A stretch of 64,000 nucleotides of DNA from Phallus indusiatus (taxonomy: Eukaryota; Basidiomycota; Agaricomycetes; Phallales; Phallaceae): positions 1 to 64,000 of the forward strand of contig JAQFWX010000058.1 of assembly GCA_027605045.1 (NCBI GenBank), in the 5' to 3' direction. This document shows positions 45,777 to 58,640 of the stretch, piece after piece; positions within the stretch are counted from its first letter, which is position 1, and each line of letters starts with the position of its first letter. Made by a program: the position numbers and the translations under genes. The notes beneath the pieces are model-generated. The model was not told where the DNA came from, made no database searches, and worked only from the letters and a program-made list of their open reading frames with translations.

Positions 45777-48700
45777 ATTACTTCTTGAATGTGAGTTGAA
45801 ATTTGATAAGTTACTGTGAAAGAGAGCGAAAGTAGCGGTCAACGCTTTAAAGAAAAAAAAGGTAGTGTTGTAGTGAAGTGAAACGATGCTGGTCGCGATG
45901 GTCCAGGCTCGATCGGCATGCCTCTTTCTTAGCACTCCGACTTAATCTCCGCTGGTCCCGTTCAGTAACATCCGCTGCCCTTCTGTCCTTTTGTCCTTCG
46001 TCCTTGGTAACGAATGCTCCAAGAAAATTACATGTCTCACTATACAATATGTCGTTCTAATTGGGATCTTAAAGTTTCTCCTTGACGTAGCACTGAATCT
46101 CCATCTTCTACTGAGAACAAGTGGGGCTGCACGGCCTGCATGGCCGGGAGTCCGGGAACGATATCCTCTCTCGGCGCGTTGTGATCACCACGAGGACATC
46201 ATGGATAGTACAACGGATAACACTGGATTTAACCCCTAATATCCATATTGAATTATAATGCTTATGGAGATTGCTTGTGGCAAGAGTGCCTGGGGCTTAG
46301 CGTTGAAGTTACGGTCGCTCACCTCAGTCCACACGGTTTCTTTCTGTACGTTCGCAGCTATAACTATCCCTCGGTTACAAACGATCTTACCCTCAGAATT
46401 GTGATAATCATCAACGGACTCGTTTCACCTCCAAGAAATTTCCGGGAGCGATGTCATCTTGGGGTGTTAAGCAAGCATATAATAAAATTCAGGATTCTAA
46501 TTCAATACGAAGTCAACCACCTTAACACTGCATGATTTCGGTATTTTTGCGTTACAGTTATTCTTAAGCTTTGTCAACTTCAACAGCGTTTTCCCACTTC
46601 ACAAAAACGCTTTCTCTATATAATGGGTGAAGTAAATTGTGTCTCGTCCTCCCCGAAACTTCCGAAATGACTGGTTGATCATCGTTCAAAGTTACGCTGG
46701 TATTAGGTACGTGTTGTATGCGTTTTATTTCTATTATGATAATTTCTGAGGGCACATACATACCCTACATGCTGAAAGTGTATTTTAATAGATGCGGTGA
46801 TTATGACAACATAAGGAATTCTAACATATGCCAGTGGTGATTATTCTGTCATGTCAACGTCGCTGTTTTCTCTTATGCTTTGCTTTTACAGTAGATTAGT
46901 GGAGTATTATTGAAACCTACCCACTAAGTCATCGGTTACTATATTGATGTACATGAGTATTTCGTCGAACAGTAAATCTTACGTCTGGCGTGTTTTTTTC
47001 TTTTCAGCAATATACATATCCCTCTCTATTAACAAGACCGTATCTGTGCAGTTATGATGTTGATCTCTCGTTCCCTCAGTCGGAACCCTAACCACTCTTC
47101 GGACATTCTGAATTCAGCCTAAGAATAACTCGCAAATATAGTTCGCAACGCGAAGCTGGAAGGTTGGCAAATCGAGAGCTGAGTATACGAAATGAGAGCT
47201 TGGTTTCAAACGGACTGTTTCTGAAATTAAAGGAACCTCGGACAACAAATTTCAGTCGACGTAGTGTAACAGATAGAGACAGGGGGCATACTTAATCCCT
47301 GGTACCAGTGCGGGCTTCTCAAGAAATGTTTGACTATGATGTTAACTTTACGGCTTCGTGGAGTATGCTTTGTTTCACAATCCCTTTGACTCAACAGCTG
47401 ATATCATATTCTTGCACCAAGTCAAGGCTCGCCTGAAGAATTTGATCCATACTTCCTTTTAAACGATTTATCGCCTGAAGTTCCATCCAAAGGTTTTTTT
47501 TCTAGCGAGTTGTATTTTCTCTCGGAGCTGTTTGAGATTAAGCTAATTTCGTTCATATCAGGTGCTGTATTAATTCAGAGAATTTAACCATAGAGTGACC
47601 TTAGGCTCTATAAAGACCTGTAAATTTCTTCCCGGAATTAGCGACCAATTGCAGCAAAAGGGCGTTCGTTTCACATTTTTGGATGGGAAAGCAGACGAGC
47701 GCAGTGGATCTTACTAGACAATTAGTCGGCGTGGTACAGTAGTCCAGTCGCAGGAGAGATCAAAAAAGGAATTTTATGTATCTGCTCCTTAAGAATGCAG
47801 GAATGTATTAATCCCAGAATGTGAGTACATTTCGAGGCATCTTTCACAGCTCTACAAATAATAGTCTTTTAGCACAACTTAAACGCTGTCATGCGTCGAT
47901 TCGTGTTGAGCAATGATGTGGATGATAGATCTGGGAAACGTGTTGGAATGCGGCGACGCCGCTAGAGCTGAGCCACGCTCTCAATCTTCGAAGCGACAGG
48001 GGCGCTGTGTTTACTGATCCCGGGACGACTCAAGGATCAGCCGTTTGACCGAGCGCCACCATCAGTGCATGGGAGAAGGCTTGGAAGCCGTGATATCAAC
48101 AACTACACCTTCTCCACTTGCAGCGCAAAACTCGAATAACGCCGTTTAATGGGAAAGCGGACCCTATTATGGTTTTACTTAGTACGATCTTGGTGATTTC
48201 ATTGGGTGTCGGGTTGGGCACTGATGGTTTTGACAGGAGATGATGACATAGGCTTGGTGGCAACTCGTATAATAACGTTTGCTCTATTTTTTCCCCCACT
48301 ATTTGTGCTATCTCTCGCTGGGCGGGTACGATGACTCGGGCCCCCGATCAACTCCGACCATCCACACAAACGTCCGAGTTGACATATAAAACTTGATGTA
48401 GTTTAATTTGGTTTTGTATGTATTGAACAGCTATTAAAAAAATGCTCCACCCGGCGAGTGAGTATACATATATACCATTAGGTGAGACTTGCGTTAGTAG
48501 CTTGATAATTGAATAGACGTCAAGTCTAGAGTTTTTGTCAGGGTCTTCGTTCTTCTGGATTGCAGACGGATAAACTGGAGCATCATTTCGAATTTTTGAT
48601 CGGTATGTTAATCAATTGTCGATCTCCTTTCAAACTGACAATTCAAAACCAGCATTGAAATCAAAGGCGAACAACACATTTGAAGAAACTCATTAGTTTC

Positions 48701-50279
48701 AGAATGTACATTTTATAATGGTTTTATTGAGTTTCGGAATCCTCTTTTTACAGTTTGCGCGTCCGCTCATGATAGCGTAATTGACTCCTCAAACAGGGGC
48801 GATACGTTCGTGCTCTAGCGTTTCAAAGAAATTCCGTTCAGTTTTTTTTTTCGCATGAAGCTTGTTTCCGTGCTACATATATGGTATTACGGATGGATTG
48901 ATCGCCTTCCGTATCGTCTGATTTGAGTGAAGGCTATGTATGTATGTGATTTTCAAAATCGATATCCCAGATCAACGATGAAGAAAAGATCATCTCAGAT
49001 GTCATAGGGACATCTTTCATTTCCTTTTTGCTCATGCGTCAATCGCGAAGACCCTTTTGGCAGCATGTGTGATCAGTGTGATAAAACAAGCTATGCACAT
49101 ATTTGAATTTGAATTGGCCAGGGGCTGGTGTGTACGTACTACTACACGTACGGATCTATCCTCGCTGCTGCTATACCATAATGGTTCAACTTGCACATAC
49201 ACTATAAGCTTCCTTTGGGCGCACGGGGCCGTTCATATTTGCCCGTGCGCGACTCGGCAATCCGTAATCCGTAAAACGTCAAAGTTCAAGGCCTTCACGT
49301 GTGCATATTAGGCTTGGATGCGAGAAACCACACAAGACATCAAAGAAGAACTGGCTTCTCGTGCAGGAAGCGTTGTCGCCCAATTACATGAAGGAAGGTG
49401 AAATAGAGCTTCCTATAGGCTTCAGTCAGTGGTCTTATTACGCAGCCAAGTGCCACGACTCTATATCGATACATATTATTATTAGCTGCTAGCGACAAAT
49501 ATTTATCAGTGAAAAGTACCCACTTATTAATGTGATATGATTTGATAGATATATCAGGTTTTGTTCTGTTAGCCACCGCTCATTGGCCTGTTGCTGATAT
49601 TCGGATAATGGTTAGATCTATCCAGTCGCCAGCCTTATTGCCATTGTTGGCGATATAGATTTAATTTAGTGGAAAGGACAATGGGATAGCCCGTCGTGTC
49701 CGAGTCATCGTATTGAAGTCGATCTCGCACCGGAATGTCAGAGTCAGAGTTTGGTTCGTGAGCACGCAGTTCGGCGGCGGTAAGTCCGCAGTGAGAACAT
49801 GATGTCCATGCTCCAGAATGTAAAATTAAACCACAAAGTTAAAATAGACTCGAGAAATTATTATATGTAGAATTATGAGCGGTTCATATTTGTATGCGCT
49901 CGTGAGTACGGTAGGCGGAAAGTCGCACGGCACGGCGGCAATCACCGTCACCTTCGTTTGGGCGTGTGACATCAGCCTTGAGCCAATCAGCGTCGAGAAA
50001 TCAAATTATTCCACCGACCACCTTCTCCTCCTCCTCCCTTTCTCTCTCATACCCCCCTCCCTCTCATTTCCTTTCCGTTCCTCTCTCTCTCTCTCTTAAG
50101 CCACTTTTAGAAGTTGTTTTACTGGTATTTTAGCCTAACCTGTTTTATTTTTTGGGCTAGGCAATCAAAACTCTGATCCCTGGACTCCTCAGTTCCGGGA
50201 TTTAGACACAACTTGAAATACCCATCTAGGACCATAGGAACGATACCAGCCCTCACTTAACGTTTCTTGTCGTCCGCGC
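45777..50279. other. Gene-poor interval of 4.5 kb
   Basis: No ORF with recognisable content or consistent splicing on either strand; all frames are short and of unnatural composition. The stretch 49990-50279 looks like the promoter and 5' UTR of the next gene. The rest could hold regulatory DNA, non-coding transcripts or old transposon remnants too decayed to name by eye. Confidence 0.5.
50022..50098 (+). repeat. Pyrimidine tract ending in a (CT)n run
   Basis: Long C/T-only stretch ending CTCTCTCTCTCTCT, about 180 bp before the scaffold-gene start. CT-rich boxes just upstream of transcription starts are common in strongly expressed filamentous-fungal genes. Confidence 0.7.
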
Positions 50280-53200
50280 ATGCCCTCTCCTTGGTCCTCC
50301 AAAATTCGTCAACACTTTATGTCATACAATCATCACCCCCATCACCGTCACCACAACGACTACTCCAGCGACGACTATAACCCTTACCATTCCGACCCCA
50401 GCTCAATACCCCCGCAAATGCCATTACCTGTCATGAGTTCCCCTACCCACAGTATGTCCTCCAACCCAACCAGCAACGGTTCTCATTCTACGCATCATCG
50501 AGATATTCTTTCCCCGTCTGACACGGCTGATACCTGCCCAGTCTGTCTCGAGCCTTTATCATTTTCCTTCCGTCTACCAGGCGAAAAACCTCATATCGTC
50601 CCAGAATGTGGACATGCACTACACGAAGCTTGCTTTGTCGCCGTTTACGCTCCTTCCGGGACGCGCTCCACTGCTCAAATCCCTCGCAAGACGAATTTAG
50701 GCGTCTGCGGTGTCTGTAGAAAACCAATGAAAGTTGGCGAAGGAGACGCGATTCATGGAGGCGGTAGTTCAGGAAAAAGCAACAGTGAGTATCCTTCTTT
50801 TTTTCTTTTTCGCGTCCCTTGGACATGATTGATCTTTTGTCTATCTCGTAGAATTGGCAGCTTTAACCGGCATGGGTGATAAATCAACGTCTATATTTCC
50901 TGGAAGAAGCTCTACTGCCACCCCCACAGGATCCTCCAGTCGTATTGGTCCGTCGTCAGGTCCAGGTTCAACCATGCCAGGTGGCAATACACCCGCCCCT
51001 TTCGATCCAAACGAAGACGACCCTCTTGACCCGATATCACCGTCCGGAAACGCTAGTGTTCGATCTGGCAGCAGTGGACACAATTCTCATGCTTATCCTC
51101 ACGGATCGCCCTTCGTTGTAGCACCGAGCATCACAGTCAAACCCGAGTTCAGCACCTTGACGCGAAGCACGACCGAGTCAACTCAACCCCTAACCTGCAT
51201 CGTCACTATTGAGCTGCCCAATCGAAGGGTTCATCCACATCACTCTCAGATGCAAATGCAAATGGGTCTTCAGGGAACCGTGATGGAGGAATATCTGCCT
51301 CAATCAGCTAATGCACAGCGGCCACATACTAGGCAAGGTCAAGGTCATGTTAGTGATAGGTCAGATACTACTATACGACACAATGTTCATGACACGGGAC
51401 ACGGTGCCCACCGGGCTTCGACGAGCAGTAATTCGACAGACAGCACTTCTCCGCCCACTCAATACGCTTATAATGCCACTCCTGCGCCATCTCATATAGC
51501 AGATCCCTTCGCGAGTATTACCGAAGACCTGCGAAATCGCATTATCGATTGGAAAGGTCATCCTCTTAGTGGATTAGGCCCTTTGCAAATGTACGACCTG
51601 CTTTCTGTTCGACGGGATTCTCTTGTGCGGGAGTTTTACGTCTATCTGTTCCGCGAAGCTATCATTTGCGTCGTTGAAGAGCGGAAAAGGAGTATTGCCA
51701 CTCGTCTATTAGGTGCGAATGGACTCGCCGGCGATCATGCTCCAACCTCCTCGACGGCTCCTGGAGGAGGCAAAGGCGTTTTGAGACTCAAGGGTCGAAT
51801 TTACGTACGACATATCAAGCAGGTTACCGAAACGAGCGTTACAGGCGAATTGAGTTTAACCATCGATATGGAGGATGAGAGGTTGGAGAGTTTTATTCTT
51901 ATATTCAAGGAACGAGGATCGCTCGAGGCTTGGAGGAGCCGGATTGTCGAGCTCGTTTCGGCCTTCAGAGGCCGGGAGAGCGCCGTTAATAATGCTTCTA
52001 ACGGTCGGATTGGAAACAATGGATTTTCTGATTTAACGGGCGGGTATCCTCCTCAACGTGTTGGTACGATATCCAGCCTTGTCACAAGCGAGTCGACCAC
52101 CACTTCCGCCAGCCAGAACGATTCTCTACTTGCACAAGGGTCGAGTCGTTCAACATTATCTTCCTCAACTTCGCCTTCGCAGGGTCATGCGACATATACG
52201 CCGAGCAACAACAATATTAATCAAGGAAATGCGACACAACTTAAACATTCGCCTTCGAGTGTCTCTGCGGCTGGTTCTGGCGCATCTGGTTCAGGATCTG
52301 GCGGCTCTGTAGCATCTGGTGGAGATGAATACGCTAATAATGTTCTTGCCGGTCATATGGCTAACCTCAACATGTCCTACAACTATCCACCTCCGAGTAA
52401 TTTCATAACACCTCATGTATCAAATGGTCCATCTAACTCGCTCCCTCCAATTCCACATACTCCATTTGATCTCATTCTTGTCCTCTCTTTACCACCCCCG
52501 AATGCTTCTCCCTCAACCGCGGCTCTGAAGCATCGCGTTATCAAAACATCATTAGATTTTATCATCGCCTCTCTAGGAGGCAAAGACAGATTGAGCATCG
52601 TCACGTTTGAGGCGGGAATGGGTGGACGAGTCAGGCGCACACCCTTCCTATGTCCCGGACGTCCGCAAGGTCTAGTAAGACTGAAGCGGTTTGTAGAAGG
52701 CATAGGTGCACCGCCACCCAACTCTCCGTACTCCGAATCTAACACCATGTCGCCGAGTTCTGCGAGTAATGAAGATGAATTCCTCATCCGCACGCCGCGC
52801 GATGAGAAAACGGATGTCGTCACGGCTGTTAATCATGCGCTCGATATCGTTTTGCAGCGCAAGACACGCAATCATAGTAGTGGTATGCTGCTCGTCTCTG
52901 ATTCGGCGGACTCGACTCGTCGGGCGCAGATGGATTTAGTTCTTGCCAGAGCTGAAGCTGCGAAGTGAGTTTACGATCCACTTTTGAAGAAAACGAAACA
53001 TATTCTAACTTTCTTTTTTCTTATCCAGCGTTCCAATTCATTCATTTGGATATGGTCGATCGCATGATCCTGCCTCTTTATGGTTGATGTCGAACCACAC
53101 GAGCGGAACGTATACGTTTATCAAGGACTGGTACGACTTGCGCGACTGTCTAGCCGGTTGTCTCGGAGGAATGATGTCAATAGCTCTAACCAACATGAAA

Positions 53201-54307
53201 CTCCACATGCGGGTCGTCGACGGACGACGATTCCGCGTTCGAAAAGTCAGCGGTGGTCCCGCTTGTATTGTTAGTAGCGACGGTGCAGACGTAGACGTCG
53301 ACGTCGGTGAATTACGATTTGGAGAGCGGAAGGAAATGCTCGTTGAAGTTGAGTTAGAGAATGGTTTCCAGACGGGTGGAAATAATGGTGGTAATGGTGG
53401 TGGTGGTGGTGGTGGTGGCGGTAATGGTGGGAGAAATGGGCTGTATGATAGGAACGATTCTATTTCGCCTCCTCCAGCTTCGGGTGCTGGCGGCTCTTCT
53501 CGTCCACGCAATGCAACCGAGCAATTTGTTGCCAACATGGGGCTCGATTTAACCGACACCACGTTCTCTGGTGGGCATGGTGGGAATGGTGGACTGTCAG
53601 GCTCCGGAATGTTGGGTGGTATGGACGGTGCGGCATCTCTGGCTGAGGGGTTGATGGAAGGCATGATTGATGAAGTTCCCGTGTTCGAAGTTGATGGAAG
53701 CTTTTATGATCCTGCTGCTGGGAAACAAGTCTCGAGGCTTGCGCATCCTGTTTTGTTGACTGTGACCCTTTTGCCACCTGGACCTGGGTCGTCGTTGTCG
53801 TCGAACGGAAAGAATGGCCCTAATAGTAATGCTCCCATTGATCCTGTCATTGTTCGACGTCGCATGGAGCTTCTCGCCAGCGATATGATTACCCGCGCGC
53901 TCGTTCTCGTGTCTAGGAAGAATGTTCCACAAGCGCAGAGGATCTTAAACGAGACAAAGAGAATTCTGCATACAGTGTTGCAAAACATTACGCAGTCTTT
54001 GCTACCTCCGAATCCGCATGCTTCAGCACAAGGCCAGACGCATCGTAATCGTAAAGAAGCGCTTACTCTTTCCGCAGTACGGACTTTGCAGTCCATCCTG
54101 GCGGATATATCTCTCCTTTCTGAGGCGTTATTGGAGAACGTCGAACTGTTTGCGCATGATCAGAGAAACTTTGGTGCTCAACAAGCTATGATCTTGAGAG
54201 ATCAGAAATCATGGACTGGTCGGAGCGCTACCGAACGTGTGTTTTGGACTGCTGAAGTCGCAAGCGAAATGGTCGAACGGAGTAGGGACTGGATCGGCAG
54301 AGAATAA
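50280..54307 (+). CDS. RING-PH-vWA protein, Ste5/Far1-class scaffold candidate (1,298 aa)
   Basis: Three exons (50280-50784, 50852-52964, 53029-54307) give 1,298 aa. Domain order: a His/Ser/Pro-rich N-terminus; a RING-type finger at residues 86-150 (CPVC, then CGHALHEAC, then CGVC); a long Ser-rich linker; a PH-like domain at ~390-540 (LVREFYVYLFREAIICVVEE, LKGRIYVRHIKQVTETSV, ESFILIFKERGSLEAWRS); a Ser/Gly-rich linker; and a von Willebrand A-like domain at ~705-900 (DLILVLSLPPP, KDRLSIVTFE, RRAQMDLVLARAEAANVPIH, FGYGRSHDPASLWLM). A Gly run and a helical C-terminus follow. RING, PH and vWA in this order define the Ste5/Far1 scaffolds of the fungal pheromone MAPK pathway. The canonical MIDAS DxSxS is not evident (LVLSLPPPN), as in non-metal vWA folds. 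Function here is inferred. Confidence 0.82.
53384..53430 (+). repeat. (GGT)n microsatellite coding polyglycine
   Basis: Imperfect GGT repeats inside the scaffold gene encode GGNGGNGGGGGGGGGNGG, downstream of the vWA domain; likely length-variable. Confidence 0.8.
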
Positions 54308-55614
54308 GAAAGCGTATGAAGGTTTATTATTGCGGGTGAGGAAGAGGGGGTGTCGTCGAATGCTTTAGTGTTTTCGGCTTTCACTACCGGGTTATAATTT
54401 TCTTTTTATTCTCTGCATAGACATTTCCTTTTCTTTTTCTTCCCCTCTTTTACCAAACCCCCCACCCATCTCCGATCGGTCTTCTTTCTCCCGTGTTCCA
54501 AAAATAAGTTATACTTCCCTTCACCTCCCAAATCGCCCGTTAAAAGTCAAAATAACGCCAATATATAATGCTGTAATTGTGTCGCGTCGTCGTTCTCATG
54601 GGTTTCTTTCTCCTTCTCCGTTTATGCACGTTTATGCATCTCTCCTCTTTCATCGTTCCGTTCGCGTCGTCCTCACCCCTCTTCACTCCATCTCGCGATG
54701 TGTACCTATTGAGACCACCAAAGTAGGTGCTCTCCTTTTCGAAGCAAGCTTATTTGCTACTTAATTGTACATATTCTGATGTTGATGTTTTGTTGTATGT
54801 TATAGATCGTGGATTTATGACTCCTCCTTGGTATGGTGTGATGCATGTGCCAAATCGAGCGGTGAATGGGAGAGCCAAAAAGAACCTAAAGAAACTTTGA
54901 TACGATAACGCCAGGCTGCGTCTGCCAAGGTGCGAATAACACGAGAGAATACTAAAACCTGGCAATGATATATACAATATGTCATGGAGCCAGTGATATC
55001 TATCGCGACTGCGACTGCGACTATACGCCGTCTATTACTTTTCATCCTCTCTTTCTTTAATGCTGACTCTGAACATGATATCCGGATGGTTACTCTCCTT
55101 TTTAAATTCCTTCTCTCTCCAACGCCCTACCGCGGATGCTCTAGTCATTTGGCAGCTATATTACTACGATTGAGACGAGACAAGAAAAAAAACACGAAAT
55201 TAGACAAATTCGAACTGCGGACTGGAGTGTGTAGTGTAGGCATTTTATGATATCCCTCTCTCTCTCTCTTTTTTTTTCATGGCTTTTTTGTTTCGGTTCG
55301 TAATTAAATTCGTTGTGATGATAACCGTTCCTTTACTTTTTCTCTCTCTCCGCTTCTTCTCTCTTCCTCTTCCTCTTCTCTTCCCTTCTTGTCCGACTGT
55401 ATTTGCTATCAGTACTTTTAGTATTTCTCGGCGTTCCATATACACTATGCGGACTACTTGCTAGTTTCCGAGCTATAATTAGTGTTTTAACTCGGGATGA
55501 CCGACCGTGAATATGTTGGAGTATTAATAGATCTCATTCATTATGAGCTTCAGTGTTCTTTCGGGAAAGTAATGAAATAACATATGTGAAATTGATCAGT
55601 CAACCAGATATAGT
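54308..55614. other. 3' flank of the scaffold gene
   Basis: No supported gene. Very pyrimidine-rich on the plus strand (54420-54500, 55255-55390), with CT runs. It probably includes a long 3' UTR. Confidence 0.45.
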
Positions 55615-55678
55615 ATGTACAAGACTGAAGAAAACGGTGGTACTAGCTTATCGTACAATGGTACAAACACTGAGCACC

Positions 55679-55975
55679 GGCGTCGTCAAACGACTCAGAC
55701 AACCGCATTCGTATCCTGGAGGAATATAAAATCTTCGAAACTCGAGAAATCTAGTAAAGAAACAACCCTTGAGCTGGAAGAGAAGTATGATAAACTAATT
55801 GAGAATACTTCGTCAATGGGGGTTGAATTTGCTAAAGTGAGTCTTCGTTATGAATGCGGCTACTCTGGTTTTCTAGTGTACACTTTTCAGGCCCAGAGCA
55901 AGAGAAGGTTCGTGACTGGGCAAATACTAGCCAAGGCAGGTCCCTGTTGGCGTATCACGAAATCGACACTGAAGG
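55679..55975 (+). repeat. Long inverted repeat, left arm (family copy A)
   Basis: About 297 bp that matches the reverse complement of 56368-56661 with few differences (e.g. CAGACAACCGCATTCGTATC; CGAAATcGACACTG against CGAAATtGACACTG). It carries a coiled-coil fragment on the plus strand, TLELEEKYDKLIENTSSMG, followed by VEFAKVSLRY, a splice donor position in the related copy at 57531. Confidence 0.85.
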
Positions 55976-56367
55976 CACGATTGAACAGGTTGACTTTAAT
56001 TAAGATGAAGACCCACTGTTCGCCTTCCAAATTCCTCTTCCCTTTTTCCAGACGGTACCTGACTCTGATTGTAAGCGTGGCATGCAAAGGGTGGTGTGCT
56101 GAACCGGGGTCTAAATTTAAGGCTGCTGCTTGATTTCCTGGATGAATAAATCACTGAAGATCCTGTGCATATAATAATCGAGGGAAAATTTAATTTAATT
56201 TGTGGTATATTCCTCATCACATAAAGTTGTCACCCTGTATTTGAAGCATTCATTGCTTCCACGATAAGCTGATGATTCAACTATATTCCGGCCTGAAAAA
56301 GAGCTATTTGTTTCCTTTTCTTTTCAGACCGTTGTCATTGACCTTGTCACAGATTAAAGCCATCTTT

Positions 56368-56661
56368 CAGTGTCAATTTCGTGATACGCCAACAGGGACC
56401 TGCCTTGGCTAGTATTTGCCCAGTCACGAACCTTCTCTTACTCTGGGCCTGAAAAGTGTACACTAGAAAACCAGAGTAGTTGCATTCATAACGAAGACTC
56501 ACTTTAGCAAATTCAACCCCCATTGACGAAGTATTCTCAATTAGTTTATCATACTTCTCTTCCAGCTCAAGGGTTGTTTCTTTACTAGATTTCTCGAGTT
56601 TCGAAGATTTTATATTCCTCCAGGATACGAATGCGGTTGTCTGTGTTGTTTGAAGACGCCA
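56368..56661 (-). repeat. Long inverted repeat, right arm (family copy B)
   Basis: Reverse-complement partner of 55679-55975, separated by a ~390-bp loop. To its right, 56662-56860 continues to match the region 58090-58760 of copy C with a large internal deletion (shared GGACGGTTCTATGTGAAA-like and GAGCGGACAT segments), so copy B is a deleted member of the family. Confidence 0.82.
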
Positions 56662-56879
56662 GTTGAGATGTGGGGATTGGACGGTTCTATGTGAAATATT
56701 ACGACCGAGGAATGTATACTATGAAAGGGGAGAACAAACTAGATTGGGTTTTGGCGGCGGTCTCTGACTTCGTCAGCTCGAGCGGACATAGATGGAACGT
56801 GCTGTATATGCTACATTGAAGTTTAAGGAGAAGCCTGCCACGGGTACCAGTGTCGCGCGTGACTTAATGAATAAGTCTT

Positions 56880-56951
56880 TATACTGTTATCGGCCGGATA
56901 AAAGACTGAGTAAAACGGTAGTATTAGTTTATTGGTGCAAAATGTCCGCAA
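56880..56951 (+). repeat. 72-bp direct repeat, copy 1
   Basis: GTTATCGGCCGGATAAAAGA...AAAATGTCCGC, nearly identical to 59311-59382 in the same orientation. It extends the similarity between copies B and C to their far side and so marks the edge of the duplicated block. Confidence 0.85.
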
Positions 56952-57530
56952 AACCTCTCTGCTTTCTCCGTCTTCATCGGCTGTTGGGAATATTCGTCTA
57001 TGAGGCCCGTGAATTAGACTTGAAAAATGTCATGATAATGAGTTACTTACACACCCCTGCCATTTTACTAATTCCTCTACTTCGTTTTTCCATTTGCACC
57101 AGGTGATGCAAAGAACTTGAGGGAATGGGATCAATGTAAATGTGCTCAAAGGAAGAAAAAAAGGAAAAAGGGAACGTATTCGTTATTTTTGTTTTTTAAG
57201 TTGAACGAAAATTTTTATGTATACATTGTTTTGTGCAGTTGTGGAGATACGATGGGAACGGTGTCAATACTATGTGGCTAGTGTGAAAATGTGGAAAGCC
57301 AGAAAGGTTAACTGAAATGTATGATAGAAGGGAATTAAAGGGAAACCGGACTGGTGCCTCAAAATACCATAGTCACAAGGTGACAAGGAACAGCACATAA
57401 GCTACCAAATACATAACAGACAGAGAGAGACACAGACTTATATATGTTGGTTCCACCGCGCACTATACTCCATATCTATCCAATTTCACATTCCGGATCG
57501 GGGTTAAACCCTTTTTAATCCAATGTGTCC
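56952..57530. other. Spacer between family copies B and C
   Basis: No supported gene; short frames only. Confidence 0.4.
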
Positions 57531-58640
57531 TCAAACGTCATCGGCATCAAAGTACAACGAGTAAAAATTGGAAAGGACCTTTCGGTCGTTCTGACCCAAA
57601 GGCATCACTCTGATGGCCTCTTCGATTGTTTCCCGGGTTCCTGAGTGAGCAGCGGCATTACCTTCTTTCCGAACTTCGGAATGATCATTAGCCAGGTAAT
57701 GGGCGAGGTCATAAGCACTTGATGAGAATGAGGCGGAACTTTGGTTCATTAATTTTTCGATCGTGGCTGTTGCCGCGATCACTCGTTGGTCCTCAGGTAT
57801 CGCGAACCAATCGATACACCCTTTATCCTTTACCACTAATTTACGAATGTCATCCAACAGATGACGAAGAGTAATCCATTTTATCGTCTTCTGGGACTAA
57901 AAAACATACGCCAAAAAATCCAGGGTAAGCTGTATTCATAACGAAGACTCACTTTGGCAAATTCAGCCCTCATTAACGAAGTGCTCTGAACTAGATCATT
58001 GTACTTTTCTTCTGGAGACTACGAAATCTTTCTTCATTACTACAAATTATTTCTTCATTAGCTTTCTTGGATTCCTTTACATATTCCTCCAGCATACGAA
58101 TGCGGTCGTCCGAGTCGGTTGACGACGCCTTTTTAGGCGTGGACGGCTCTATGTAAAGTATTACGACCGAAAATGTATGTAAAAGGAGGACAGACCTTTT
58201 GTAGTTTTCGTCGCAATCGTTTTTTCTTTCGCGACGAATTCTTCCTCAAGAAGCAACAGTCGTTTCAGTGTTTGTTTGTATTTGTCGTTAAACGGGGTAT
58301 TACTTTCAGTGTTCGTTGGTTTGATGATGAATATAGTATTCTCGGATTACGTCTCTCATGGTGTCTCCATTGAGGATGGTTCTATTGAAAATATATGAGC
58401 AAAATAAAGTCGCTGACTCTGTCAAGTTACCTGGACTCGGAACAATCTCAATGAATACATCTTCTAGAATCGTGCGATAATCATTCCCATAATATTTTCT
58501 AAGAGCTTTTTTTGTGCCATTTCTTGAAACTCTTGTACGGTGACTTCGGGCATCACCCCAAAGGTCGCCCACCGTAAAGAGCTGCAACCTCGATTTTTTT
58601 TCTGGGGAGCCTTTCGTATCCCCGCAGCTCGCGACATGGA
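57531..58640 (-). pseudogene. Family copy C: unnamed coiled-coil gene, probably decayed
   Basis: On the minus strand the 3' exon (about 57894-57531) is intact and encodes LRHLLDDIRKLVVKDKGCID, WFAIPEDQRVIAATA, a linker and SEVRKEGNAAAHSGTRETIE, ending YFDADDV*. Upstream, a coiled-coil exon (DDRIRMLEEYVKESKKANEE) loses frame near 58010 before EEKYNDLVQSTSLMRAEFAK. The N-terminal part is open in two competing frames that meet at an A-run (~58505), one starting MSRAAGIRKAPQKK, the other reading KKALRKYYGNDYRTILEDVF. I think similar RKEGN(A/I)AAH proteins occur in Agaricomycetes as multigene families of unknown function. The breaks could be decay or sequence errors. Confidence 0.55.

Noticed and set aside
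46248..46535. 95-codon ORF in the gene-poor interval
   Set aside because: No recognisable motif, odd residue composition, no splice partners and no relation to neighbouring genes.
57531..58640. Transposon open reading frame
   Set aside because: No transposase or reverse-transcriptase motif and no terminal repeats seen; kept as an unnamed decayed gene family.
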